Below are positions 1 to 5,503 of a stretch of DNA of 8,475 nucleotides, piece by piece. The DNA comes from JBEVEP01 sp040512755 (lineage in GTDB: Bacteria > Pseudomonadota > Alphaproteobacteria > Rhizobiales > Rhizobiaceae). Position numbers and translations under genes: made by a program. The stretch is taken from the NCBI GenBank assembly GCA_040512755.1, contig JBEVEP010000171.1, positions 1 through 8,475 of the forward strand, read 5' to 3'. The notes beneath the pieces were generated by a model. It saw only the letters and a list, made by a program, of their open reading frames with translations. It was not told the DNA's origin and did not search any database. Every line of letters starts with the position of its first letter. Positions within the stretch are counted from its first letter, which is position 1.

Positions 1-258
1 CAAACCCGGGTGAAGGTGCCGGAGGGCGCACAGAACGGCAAGCAGTTTCGACTCAAGAGCAAGGGCATGCCGGTGCTGCGGCAGCCGGTGGTCGGCGACC
101 TTTACATTCAGGTTGCGGTCGAGACACCGCAGAACCTTTCCAAACGTCAGCGCGAACTGCTTGAGGAATTCGAACAGCTGTCGTCAACTGACAACAGTCC
201 GCAGTCGAGCGGGTTCTTCACGCGAATGAAGGATTTCTTCGAATCGTTCGGAGAGTGA
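1..258 (+). CDS. dnaJ: Chaperone protein DnaJ, C-terminal end (5' end outside window)
   Basis: This is the last 85 codons of DnaJ (Hsp40), the cytoplasmic co-chaperone that delivers substrates to DnaK and stimulates its ATPase. The frame is open from base 1 (codons Q-T-R-V-K-V-P-E-G). It shows the substrate-binding C-terminal signature: VPEGAQNGKQFRLKSKGMPV, then GDLYIQVAVETPQNLSKRQR, then an acidic helix (ELLEEFEQL), and it ends on the amphipathic tail FFTRMKDFFESFGE. A GTG at 10 lies inside this continuous frame and is not the real start. The J domain and zinc fingers would lie upstream of the window, probably with dnaK before them (inference from usual order). The next gene, pmtA, follows 104 bp downstream on the same strand. 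Identity as DnaJ is secure; whether the full gene is intact cannot be seen. Confidence 0.95.
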   Translation, partial: QTRVKVPEGAQNGKQFRLKSKGMPVLRQPVVGDLYIQVAVETPQNLSKRQRELLEEFEQLSSTDNSPQSSGFFTRMKDFFESFGE

Positions 259-273
259 TACATGTTTGCTGCA

Positions 274-300
274 CGGTGGAATTGCAGTGACCACGTTTTT
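274..300 (+). terminator. Weak candidate Rho-independent terminator after dnaJ
   Basis: CGGTGG (274-279) can pair with CCACG (291-295) with one bulged G. The loop is 11 nt, and TTTTT (296-300) follows at once. The position, 16 bp after the dnaJ stop codon, suits a terminator. The stem is only about 5 bp and the loop is large, so termination may be partial or absent. An alternative pairing, CTGCA (269-273) with TGCAG (283-287), competes with it. Confidence 0.3.
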
Positions 301-362
301 CGCCTTGCTTCAGCTCTGACGTCGCGTAAATAGTCACTCGCCTGAAAGGTGGAGATGGGAAG

Positions 363-965
363 ATGGCGCGCGGCTTGCGGAAATCACTTGCGACAAGGTT
401 TGATGACGAGCTGCGCTTCTTCAAGGGCTGGATCGACAAGCCAAAGGCCGTAGGGTCGATTATTCCCACGAGTTCCGTCACGGCGCGCCGCATGGCCTCG
501 GTCATTGATCCGTCCTCCGGCCTGCCGGTCTTGGAAGTCGGCCCAGGGACTGGCGTGATCACCCGCGCTATACTCGGTCACGGCATCAAGCCGGAAAACC
601 TTTACGCGGTCGAATATTCCGAGGATTTCGTTCGTCACCTTCGCCGCCATTTTCCAGGGGTAAACGTGATTCAGGGCGACGCCTTCGATCTCGATACGAC
701 GCTCGGCGACAAAAGCGGCACGGTTTTCGATTCTGTCGTCTCTGGCGTGCCGCTGCTCAACTTTCCCGTCACGCATCGCATTGGTTATCTCAACAGTCTG
801 CTCGACCGCATTCCAGCCGGCCGGCCGGTCGTTCAACTGACCTATGGCCCGCTTTCGCCTATCCCGGCTGGACGCGGCGACTACACGGTCGAGCATTTCG
901 ACTTCGTGATCCGCAACATCCCGCCAACGCAGCTTTGGATATATCGCCGTCCGGCACGGACCTGA
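363..965 (+). CDS. pmtA: Phosphatidylethanolamine N-methyltransferase, soluble rhizobial type (PmtA)
   Basis: A SAM-dependent methyltransferase of 200 aa. The Sinorhizobium/Agrobacterium PmtA family methylates phosphatidylethanolamine three times to give phosphatidylcholine at the inner membrane. What is visible: no membrane segments; an N-terminal basic helix region with FFKGWIDKPKAVGSIIPTS (residues 19-37), typical of this family; SAM motif I VLEVGPGTGVIT (56-67, with E58, G60, G62, G64); an acidic residue after strand 2 (YAVEYS, E84); GDAFDL (105-110); motif IV region FDSVVSGVPLLNFP (122-135); and QLTYGPLSP (159-167). Overall it resembles the KsgA-type rRNA dimethylase fold, which is the main alternative annotation. 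The ATG at 363 is preceded by the purine-rich AAAGGTGGAGA (345-355). It follows dnaJ and precedes an FMN reductase and pyrF on the same strand. Substrate is inferred from family. Confidence 0.9.
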   Translation: MARGLRKSLATRFDDELRFFKGWIDKPKAVGSIIPTSSVTARRMASVIDPSSGLPVLEVGPGTGVITRAILGHGIKPENLYAVEYSEDFVRHLRRHFPGVNVIQGDAFDLDTTLGDKSGTVFDSVVSGVPLLNFPVTHRIGYLNSLLDRIPAGRPVVQLTYGPLSPIPAGRGDYTVEHFDFVIRNIPPTQLWIYRRPART

Positions 966-1048
966 CGGCATTGAGCCGATGGTCGCGCCTGGGCGATTGA
1001 TCTGAACGGCGCTTGCCTATACCCCGAGTATGGCAAGGGAGATAATCT

Positions 1049-1639
1049 ATGGCAGTTAAAATCCTGGTGTTTGCGGGTTCGATCCGGACAGGCGCCTATA
1101 GCGGCAAGACTGCCGACGCGGCTACGAAGGAGCTGCTCGAACAGGGTGCTGACGTGACGAGGATATCGCTCGCCGACTATCCGCTGCCGATCATGGATCA
1201 GGACCTGGAAAAGGAGAAAGGCGTTCCCGAGAACGCCTACAGATTTGGCCGGCTGATCGCGGCGAATGACGGGCTTCTGATTTGCAGTCCGGAGTATAAT
1301 TCTTCCATTCCTCCGCTGCTGAAAAACACGATCGACTGGGTCAGCCGGATCCGCAAGGACAATGGCCGCTTGTTCAAACCTTTCGACGGGAAGGTCGCCG
1401 GACTCTGCTCGTCATCGGACGGAAATTTTGCCGGTATCCGCGGTCTCTATCACCTGCGTTCCGTACTGATGAACTGTCAGGTAGAGATCATCTCGCCGCA
1501 ATGTTCGGTAGCCCGCGCGAGTGAGGCTTTCGATGAGGATGGCGCGTTTAAGGAGGAGCGGCTCAGGCACGCGATGACGAATGTCTGCCGGACGCTGATT
1601 GAGCGGGCGGCTATGCTTTCGACCCGGATCGACATTTGA
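1049..1639 (+). CDS. NADPH-dependent FMN reductase family protein
   Basis: A 196-aa flavodoxin-fold oxidoreductase of the NADPH-dependent FMN reductase family (PF03358; relatives include ChrR/YieF quinone and chromate reductases and azoreductases). These are soluble FMN-binding homo-oligomers that reduce flavins, quinones or azo compounds with NAD(P)H. Visible motifs: the phosphate-binding loop FAGSIRTGAYS (8-18) after the first beta strand; LLICSPEYNSSIPPLLKNTIDW (76-97), the family signature around the isoalloxazine; then FDGKVAGLCSSSDG and the C-terminal helix. Length fits the family (about 180-200 aa). The start is firm: AAGGGAG (1035-1041) lies 7 nt before ATG. It sits 83 bp after pmtA and 46 bp before pyrF, so cotranscription with pyrF is plausible. 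The physiological substrate cannot be read from the sequence. Confidence 0.9.
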   Translation: MAVKILVFAGSIRTGAYSGKTADAATKELLEQGADVTRISLADYPLPIMDQDLEKEKGVPENAYRFGRLIAANDGLLICSPEYNSSIPPLLKNTIDWVSRIRKDNGRLFKPFDGKVAGLCSSSDGNFAGIRGLYHLRSVLMNCQVEIISPQCSVARASEAFDEDGAFKEERLRHAMTNVCRTLIERAAMLSTRIDI

Positions 1640-1685
1640 AACGGATACCGCCGACAATCGGTTGAGGCTTCAGGAAGGTGCGTTC

Positions 1686-2384
1686 ATGACCCCGGACGTT
1701 ATTCGTGAACGGCTGATCGTCGGCCTGGATGTGCCGACTCTCCGTGAGGCCGAGACAGTCGTCCGCGAACTCGAAGGGACGGTCGCGTTCTACAAAATCG
1801 GGTATCAGCTCGCCTTCGCTGGCGGCATCGACTTCGCGCGCGAACTCGCATCCGGCGGCTGCAAGGTCTTCCTCGACATGAAGCTGCTCGACATCGACAA
1901 CACAGTCGCCAAGGGCGTCGAGAACATTGCCAAAATGGGAGTGAGCATGCTCACGCTGCATGCCTACCCCAAGGCGATGAAGGCGGCGGTGGAGGCGGCA
2001 AGAGGTTCCGATCTTTGCCTGCTCGCGGTCACGGTGCTCACCTCCATGGACGAGGCGGACATGGTCGCGGCAGGTTATGAATATGATCCCCACACCCTGG
2101 TGCTGCGCCGCAGCGAGCAGGCGCTGCAAGCGGGCATGGGGGGCATCGTTTGCTCCGCCAGCGAAGCGTCGGCGGTGCGCAAGATCGTAGGCCCAGATCT
2201 GGCCGTCGTGACCCCTGGCATTCGGCCGATCGGCAGCGATCATGGCGACCAAAAACGGGTCATGACGCCCGGCGAAGCCATCAGCGCAGGCGCGAGCCAC
2301 CTCGTCGTGGCCCGTCCGATCGTGGCCTCAATTGACAGGAAGGCCGCCGCTGAAGCTATTCTTGCTGAAATGCAGCGCGCCTAG
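1686..2384 (+). CDS. pyrF: Orotidine 5'-phosphate decarboxylase
   Basis: A 232-aa cytoplasmic TIM-barrel enzyme that decarboxylates OMP to UMP, the last step of de novo pyrimidine synthesis. Visible hallmarks: LIVGLDVP with D15 on strand 1; FYKIGYQL (K37) on strand 2; the catalytic charged array FLDMKLLDIDNTV (D64, K66, D69, T73); LHAYPKAM; and the phosphate-binding end TPGIRP (176-181) followed by QKRVMTPGEAISAGASHLVVARPI. Length matches the 230-240 aa bacterial group. The frame is open upstream to 1599 within the preceding gene, but the ATG at 1686 is chosen because AGGAAGG (1672-1678) lies 7 nt before it and the barrel's first strand begins right after it. It lies 46 bp after the FMN reductase gene, with no visible promoter between. 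A palindromic repeat starts at its stop codon. Confidence 0.97.
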   Translation: MTPDVIRERLIVGLDVPTLREAETVVRELEGTVAFYKIGYQLAFAGGIDFARELASGGCKVFLDMKLLDIDNTVAKGVENIAKMGVSMLTLHAYPKAMKAAVEAARGSDLCLLAVTVLTSMDEADMVAAGYEYDPHTLVLRRSEQALQAGMGGIVCSASEASAVRKIVGPDLAVVTPGIRPIGSDHGDQKRVMTPGEAISAGASHLVVARPIVASIDRKAAAEAILAEMQRA

Positions 2385-2480
2385 AGCGGCGCATCCGGAC
2401 GGAACCGGACTGCCGCTCCAGCTCGTTGTTTTAGCCGCATTGGTGCGACGCCAAGTGATTCCACTTGGCTGCAACATGCT
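2384..2480. repeat. Palindromic intergenic repeat element (rhizobial RIME/REP-like)
   Basis: The space between pyrF and the DUF1330 gene is almost wholly two strong imperfect palindromes. First: GAGCGGC (2384-2390) pairs with GCCGCTC (2412-2418), enclosing TCCGG (2394-2398) with CCGGA (2405-2409) around a 6-nt loop. Second: GCCAAGTG (2450-2457) pairs perfectly with CACTTGGC (2462-2469) around ATTC, and GCAT (2437-2440) with ATGC (2476-2479) extends an outer stem with one bulge and one mismatch. GTTGTTTTAG (2427-2436) sits between them. The pattern (GAGC ends, an AAGTGGAAT-like core on the minus strand, and a TAAAACAA stretch) resembles the dispersed palindromes I know from Rhizobiales intergenic regions; assignment to a named family is from memory. 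It may attenuate or stabilise the transcript between the two genes. No second copy is seen in this window. Confidence 0.6.
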
Positions 2481-2497
2481 CCAGGGAGGGGACGGGA

Positions 2498-2785
2498 ATG
2501 CCAAAAGGATACTGGATCGCCAGGATCGATGTGCGAGATCCTGAACCCTACAAGAACTACGTGGCCGCTGCGATGCCCGCCTTTGAACGGTTCGGGGCAA
2601 ACTTCCTCGCACGCGGCGGCGCCAGCGAGGCAGTCGAGGGAGAGGGCCGTGCCCGCAATGTCATCATTGAGTTTCCATCAATGACGGCAGCAATGGACTG
2701 CTACAACTCACAGGAATACCAGCTCGCCAAGGCGATCCGTCAGAAGGTTGCCGACGGCGAAATTGTCATTGTGGAGGGGGTATAG
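2498..2785 (+). CDS. DUF1330 family protein
   Basis: A 95-aa small soluble protein of the DUF1330 family (PF07045), predicted to form a dimeric alpha/beta barrel of the ferredoxin-like type. The biochemical role of the family is unknown. Visible features: MPKGYWIARIDVRDPEPYKNY (first strand and helix, the family's opening), FGANFLARGG (34-41), VIIEFPSMTAAMDCYNSQEY (55-74, the most conserved block) and a C-terminal strand EIVIVEGV. Length is typical. The ATG at 2498 is preceded by AGGGAGGGGA (2483-2492), a strong ribosome-binding site just beyond the repeat. It could be read through from pyrF, 113 bp upstream, if the intervening palindromes do not terminate transcription. There is no signal peptide. 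Confidence 0.9.
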   Translation: MPKGYWIARIDVRDPEPYKNYVAAAMPAFERFGANFLARGGASEAVEGEGRARNVIIEFPSMTAAMDCYNSQEYQLAKAIRQKVADGEIVIVEGV

Positions 2786-2859
2786 CCTGCCGTTTTTAAA
2801 GGGAACGCTTCCGCCCTACGGTGCTTCGGCGAACGCAGATTCGTCATCGACTGATTCGC

Positions 2860-2884
2860 CGCAGTGACAAGATTTGTTACTGCG
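2860..2884. promoter_or_regulatory. Palindrome 1: 11-bp arms, 3-nt centre
   Basis: CGCAGTGACAA (2860-2870) and TTGTTACTGCG (2874-2884) flank GAT. Ten of 11 positions are Watson-Crick and one is G-T. No T-run follows on the plus strand, so a dyad operator, or a hairpin at the 3' end of the DUF1330 transcript, fits better than a classical terminator. It abuts palindrome 2 with one base between. Confidence 0.45.
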
Positions 2885-2885
2885 T

Positions 2886-2904
2886 GCACAATCCTTGATT
2901 GTGC
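2886..2904. promoter_or_regulatory. Palindrome 2: perfect 8-bp arms, 3-nt centre
   Basis: GCACAATC (2886-2893) and GATTGTGC (2897-2904) flank CTT. The arms are perfect. Together with the adjacent palindrome it shares an ACAA...TTGT core, which suggests paired binding sites for one dimeric regulator, or a tandem-hairpin repeat. No known consensus is claimed. Confidence 0.45.
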
Positions 2905-2957
2905 GTCCGTTGAATGGGCTTGGCCGCACAGTATCTAAATCAGTTATCTCTTGGAAG

Positions 2958-2966
2958 TTATTCACA
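2958..2966 (+). promoter_or_regulatory. Single DnaA-box-like nonamer
   Basis: TTATTCACA matches the DnaA-box consensus TTATNCACA exactly. It is single and not part of a cluster, although it lies in an AT-rich stretch. About 0.25 such matches are expected by chance in a window this size on both strands, so function is doubtful. Confidence 0.2.
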
Positions 2967-3012
2967 TATTAGTCCAAAGCTTATGATGACAGTTGTGTGA
3001 CACGGCTATTGC

Positions 3013-3045
3013 AATGCAGCAGACCGATGTTATTTTTGCTGCATT
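3013..3045. promoter_or_regulatory. TGC-rich inverted repeat before phaZ, candidate PhaR operator
   Basis: AATGCAGCA (3013-3021) and TGCTGCATT (3037-3045) form perfect 9-bp arms separated by 15 nt; arm centres are 24 bp apart, a little over two helical turns. The left arm sits in TTGCAATGCAGCA (3009-3021). PhaR, the PHB-responsive repressor of alphaproteobacteria, is known to bind TGC-rich/CTGC-GCAG-type sequences at phasin and PHB genes. The location 58 bp before the start of a PHB depolymerase gene makes a PhaR site a reasonable inference. As RNA, the arms could equally form a 5'-leader hairpin. Confidence 0.4.
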
Positions 3046-3102
3046 ACAGATCGCCCGGACCGGCTCGACCCAACTCAGTTGGCCGCGGCAGCGGGGAGCC
3101 TG

Positions 3103-4380
3103 ATGTTCTATCAACTTTATGAACTCAACCATGCGTCGCTGCAGCCTCTTCGGGCCTATGCCGACACAATGCGCCTTTTCTACACCAACCCGCTCAATCC
3201 TTTTTCGCATACCTCCTGGGGGCGCTCCGTCGCTGCGATGGCCGAGCTCGTCGAGCGCACGACACGACGTTACGGAAAGCCGCGCTTCGACCTTTCGACA
3301 ACGACCGTCGACTGGAATACGGTCGCTGTCAGCGAAAAGGTCGTCTGGTCGCGGCCCTTTTGTAACCTGATCAACTTTGAAAGGGCATTGCCGGCGGGTC
3401 GGCGTCCCGATCCGAAGCTCCTGATCGTAGCACCTATGTCCGGCCACTACGCGACGCTTCTGCGCGGAACCGTCGAGGCGATGATGCCGCACACGGACGT
3501 CTACATAACCGACTGGACTGACGCGCGCATGGTTTCCGTGACGGAAGGCAAGTTCGATCTCGACGACTACATCGATTACGTCATCGACATGCTCCACGCG
3601 CTGGGACCGGACACGCATGTCATGGCGGTATGTCAGCCGTCGGTACCGGTGTTGGCCGCCGTCGCAATCATGGAGGCGCGGGGCGACCGGTTTGCTCCGT
3701 CAACCATGACGCTTATGGGCGGACCGATTGACACAAGGCGTAACCCGACGGCAGTGAACATTCTCGCTGAGCAGCGGGGCACTCAGTGGTTTCGCGACAA
3801 TGTCGTCATGCAGGTGCCATGGCCCAATCCGGGCTTTATGCGGGAGGTGTACCCTGGGTTCCTGCAGCTCTCGGGGTTCATGGGCATGAATCTCGACCGG
3901 CACATCATCGCCCACAAAGACTTCTTCATGCATCTGGTAAAGAACGATGGCGACAGCGCAGAGAAGCACCGCGACTTCTACGACGAATATCTGGCAGTGA
4001 TGGATCTGACAGCCGAGTTCTATCTTCAGACCGTCGACACCGTATTCGTTCGCCATGCTTTGCCGAAGGGCGAGATGAAGCACCGGGGAGAGCCAGTGGA
4101 CACGACCGCCATTCGCAACGTAGCACTGCTCACGGTCGAAGGCGAAAACGACGACATTTCCGGCGTTGGGCAAACCCAGGCGGCGCACAACATTTGCGTC
4201 AACATTCCAGCCGACATGCGCGCGCACTATTTGCAGCCGGCCGTGGGCCACTACGGTGTGTTCAACGGGTCGCGTTTTCGGTCGGAAATCGTGCCGCGCA
4301 TCGTCGACTTCATAACCAGCTACGGTCGCGAGACGCGCGTAGCCGTAAAGCCGCGCATCGTCCACCCGGCGAGGGTCTGA
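3103..4380 (+). CDS. phaZ: Intracellular poly(3-hydroxybutyrate) depolymerase
   Basis: A 425-aa alpha/beta-hydrolase of the intracellular PHB depolymerase family, which mobilises the carbon stored in cytoplasmic PHB granules by hydrolysing (or thiolysing) the polymer. The family uses cysteine as nucleophile instead of a lipase-box serine. Here AVCQPSVPV carries C177; VEGENDDISG supplies the acid at D350; VGHYGVFNGSRFR supplies H383. The C-D spacing (173) and D-H spacing (33) match the recalled Cupriavidus PhaZ triad (C183, D355, H388). Other family blocks: MFYQLYELNHASLQPLRAYA at the N-terminus, LLIVAPMSGHYATLLRGTVE and VYITDWTDAR. No signal peptide, as expected for an intracellular enzyme. 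The frame extends upstream to a TTG at 3079, but ATG 3103 has GGGGAG (3093-3098) 4 nt before it and begins with the family's usual MFYQLYE. It appears monocistronic, with its own leader. Confidence 0.95.
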   Translation: MFYQLYELNHASLQPLRAYADTMRLFYTNPLNPFSHTSWGRSVAAMAELVERTTRRYGKPRFDLSTTTVDWNTVAVSEKVVWSRPFCNLINFERALPAGRRPDPKLLIVAPMSGHYATLLRGTVEAMMPHTDVYITDWTDARMVSVTEGKFDLDDYIDYVIDMLHALGPDTHVMAVCQPSVPVLAAVAIMEARGDRFAPSTMTLMGGPIDTRRNPTAVNILAEQRGTQWFRDNVVMQVPWPNPGFMREVYPGFLQLSGFMGMNLDRHIIAHKDFFMHLVKNDGDSAEKHRDFYDEYLAVMDLTAEFYLQTVDTVFVRHALPKGEMKHRGEPVDTTAIRNVALLTVEGENDDISGVGQTQAAHNICVNIPADMRAHYLQPAVGHYGVFNGSRFRSEIVPRIVDFITSYGRETRVAVKPRIVHPARV

Positions 4381-4464
4381 TCACATCCACCTCCAAAATG
4401 TGTGGCCCTCACGCAACGTGCGCGGCGTAAGTAACCATTCCGACAGATCGTCCGATCGCATTAA

Positions 4465-4502
4465 TTGACTCTGCCGCCGATCCGACCTTAACCTTTTCTT
4501 AA
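4465..4502 (+). promoter_or_regulatory. CtrA-type box (TTAA-N7-TTAA) with an upstream TTGACT hexamer
   Basis: TTAACCTTTTCTTAA (4488-4502) fits the CtrA full-site consensus TTAA-N7-TTAA exactly, with N7 = CCTTTTC. It lies 27 bp before the ATG of the transglutaminase-like gene. A TTGACT hexamer (4465-4470) sits 17 nt upstream of the box, where a -35 element would place the box over the -10 region; in Caulobacter, CtrA sites over the -10 usually repress and those over the -35 activate. A good TATAAT-like -10 is not visible, so a CtrA-activated promoter is also possible. The match is seen in sequence; CtrA control is inferred. Confidence 0.5.
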
Positions 4503-4529
4503 TAAAGTAAGGGTGGTCGGGGGATAGGC

Positions 4530-5150
4530 ATGACTTCCTCACCGAGTCTGGGAATTGTGCGTTTTGGCGCTGCGCTAGCGGTTGTCGCGGGTGCTTTCGC
4601 GGCGAATGTGGTTGCTGCGGGCGCCACGCAGCTTATGCATACCGGTGGCCTGACATCCCAGCCGATCGGCCATTTCGAATTCTGCAAAGCATTTCCCGCC
4701 GAGTGTGCGCTCCGGTCGAAAGACAGCGGACCGGAACACATGACCGGCAAGCTTTGGCGCCAGATCGCCAGCGTCAACCTGGCGGTGAACGAAAGCGTCA
4801 AGCCAATGAACGACTTCGAAATCTATGGGAAGGACGAGGTCTGGGCGTATCCCGACGGCGTCGGCGATTGTGAAGACTACGTGCTGGAAAAGCGTCGCAT
4901 TCTCATGAACAGCGGCGTTCCCGCATCCAACCTCCTGATCACGGTTGTGCGTAAGCCGGACGGCGAGGGCCACGCTGTTCTGACCATCCGCACGGACAAG
5001 GGTGACTTTGTCCTGGACAATCTCACGAACCTGGTCCGGCAGTGGGATCAAACCGGCTATCGTTTTCTGAAGCGTCAGGCCAATGATCATGCAGGGCGCT
5101 GGGTGTCGATCCGCGAGGGTGAGAGCACCATGGTCGGAGCCGTGGAATAG
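4530..5150 (+). CDS. Secreted transglutaminase-like cysteine proteinase (BTLCP family)
   Basis: A 206-aa exported protein of the bacterial transglutaminase-like cysteine proteinase family (BTLCP, DUF920, PF06035). An N-terminal signal peptide is visible: a short polar start, R11, then the hydrophobic FGAALAVVAGAFAANVVAA (12-30), with a likely cleavage around AAGA (29-32). The papain-fold triad can be read as C114 in GVGDCEDYVLEKR, H148 in GEGHAVLTIRT and D163 in FVLDNLTN, the standard order for the family. Two other cysteines (C52, C59) in the mature N-terminus could form a disulfide. The substrate is unknown; related proteins act in the periplasm, sometimes on adhesins with cyclic-di-GMP receptors (LapG type), but no LapD- or adhesin-like partner is seen here. 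ATG 4530 has GGGGGA (4519-4524) 5 nt upstream. Its promoter region carries a CtrA-type box, suggesting cell-cycle timing. Confidence 0.88.
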   Translation: MTSSPSLGIVRFGAALAVVAGAFAANVVAAGATQLMHTGGLTSQPIGHFEFCKAFPAECALRSKDSGPEHMTGKLWRQIASVNLAVNESVKPMNDFEIYGKDEVWAYPDGVGDCEDYVLEKRRILMNSGVPASNLLITVVRKPDGEGHAVLTIRTDKGDFVLDNLTNLVRQWDQTGYRFLKRQANDHAGRWVSIREGESTMVGAVE

Positions 5151-5503
5151 CGCCGCCACTTGCCGCTCCGCCTCTTCTTAGCTCAATATAGTTCTCCTGC
5201 GCCCTGACGTGCTCATGCACGTTCGGTTTCTCGTCCGCCGACGATCGAAGCTTTGCCCGAAAGTCACCAGCAGCAGGCCCGGCAACCTGCCTACCCATTC
5301 CCAGCGGCCAAGCACTCGGCAGCCTTGCCCCCGTGAGCAAATGATTTGACCGGGATGCTCTGACAGAGTTTTCCCGAAGGCCGTACAAGATGGCCCGCGA
5401 TTCACCCATCCAGCGAAAGGGACGGATCGTCCGATTTCACATTGCTCAAAACCGCCGACGGAAGGGCGTTACGGAAAATCCAGAATCTGATGCGTAGCCG
5501 CAG
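5151..5503. other. Gap between convergent genes, no supported gene
   Basis: These 353 bp separate the transglutaminase-like gene (plus) from comM (minus). A minus-strand frame runs from 5409 to 5023, but it overlaps the 3' end of the plus-strand gene by 128 bp, lacks a ribosome-binding site and resembles no family I know. Small dyads are present: ACGTGC (5207-5212) with GCACGT (5217-5222) around TCAT; GAGCA (5335-5339) with TGCTC (5356-5360); GGACG (5420-5424) with CGTCC (5428-5432). On the minus strand, CGCC (5468-5465) with GGCG (5456-5453) followed by GTTTTG is a weak possible terminator for comM. The region could hold a decayed gene or a small RNA, but nothing proves it. Confidence 0.6.

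Larger units (their letters stand above)
2786..3102. other. Intergenic region between DUF1330 gene and phaZ
   Basis: A 317-bp region without a supportable gene. It is AT-richer than its surroundings from about 2930 to 3045. From left to right it holds a long-range inverted repeat CGGCGAA (2827-2833) with TTCGCCG (2855-2861), two adjacent palindromes (2860-2884 and 2886-2904), a DnaA-box-like nonamer (2958-2966), a TATGAT hexamer (2982-2987) without a well-spaced -35, and a TGC-rich inverted repeat (3013-3045) before the phaZ start. The open frames crossing it on the minus strand are antisense to phaZ. Confidence 0.7.

Noticed and set aside
997..1022. TTGATC and CTATAC as a promoter before the FMN reductase gene
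   Set aside because: The spacer is only 14 nt, too short for a sigma-70-type promoter.
1599..1685. Upstream start for pyrF inside the FMN reductase gene
   Set aside because: ATG 1686 has a good ribosome-binding site and gives the normal protein length; the extra 29 residues have no PyrF similarity.
2962..3618. Minus-strand open frame of 218 aa over the phaZ leader and 5' end
   Set aside because: Shadow of phaZ; no family similarity and it crosses the regulatory region.
4382..4405. CACAT/ATGTG and CCAC/GTGG dyads after phaZ as a terminator
   Set aside because: Short competing stems and no T-run.
5023..5409. Minus-strand 128-aa frame between the convergent genes
   Set aside because: Overlaps the end of the transglutaminase-like gene, lacks a ribosome-binding site and has no recognisable motif.
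4446..5435. Repeated 11-mer GATCGTCCGAT at 4446-4456 and 5425-5435
   Set aside because: Two copies with unrelated flanks; too little to call a site or repeat.
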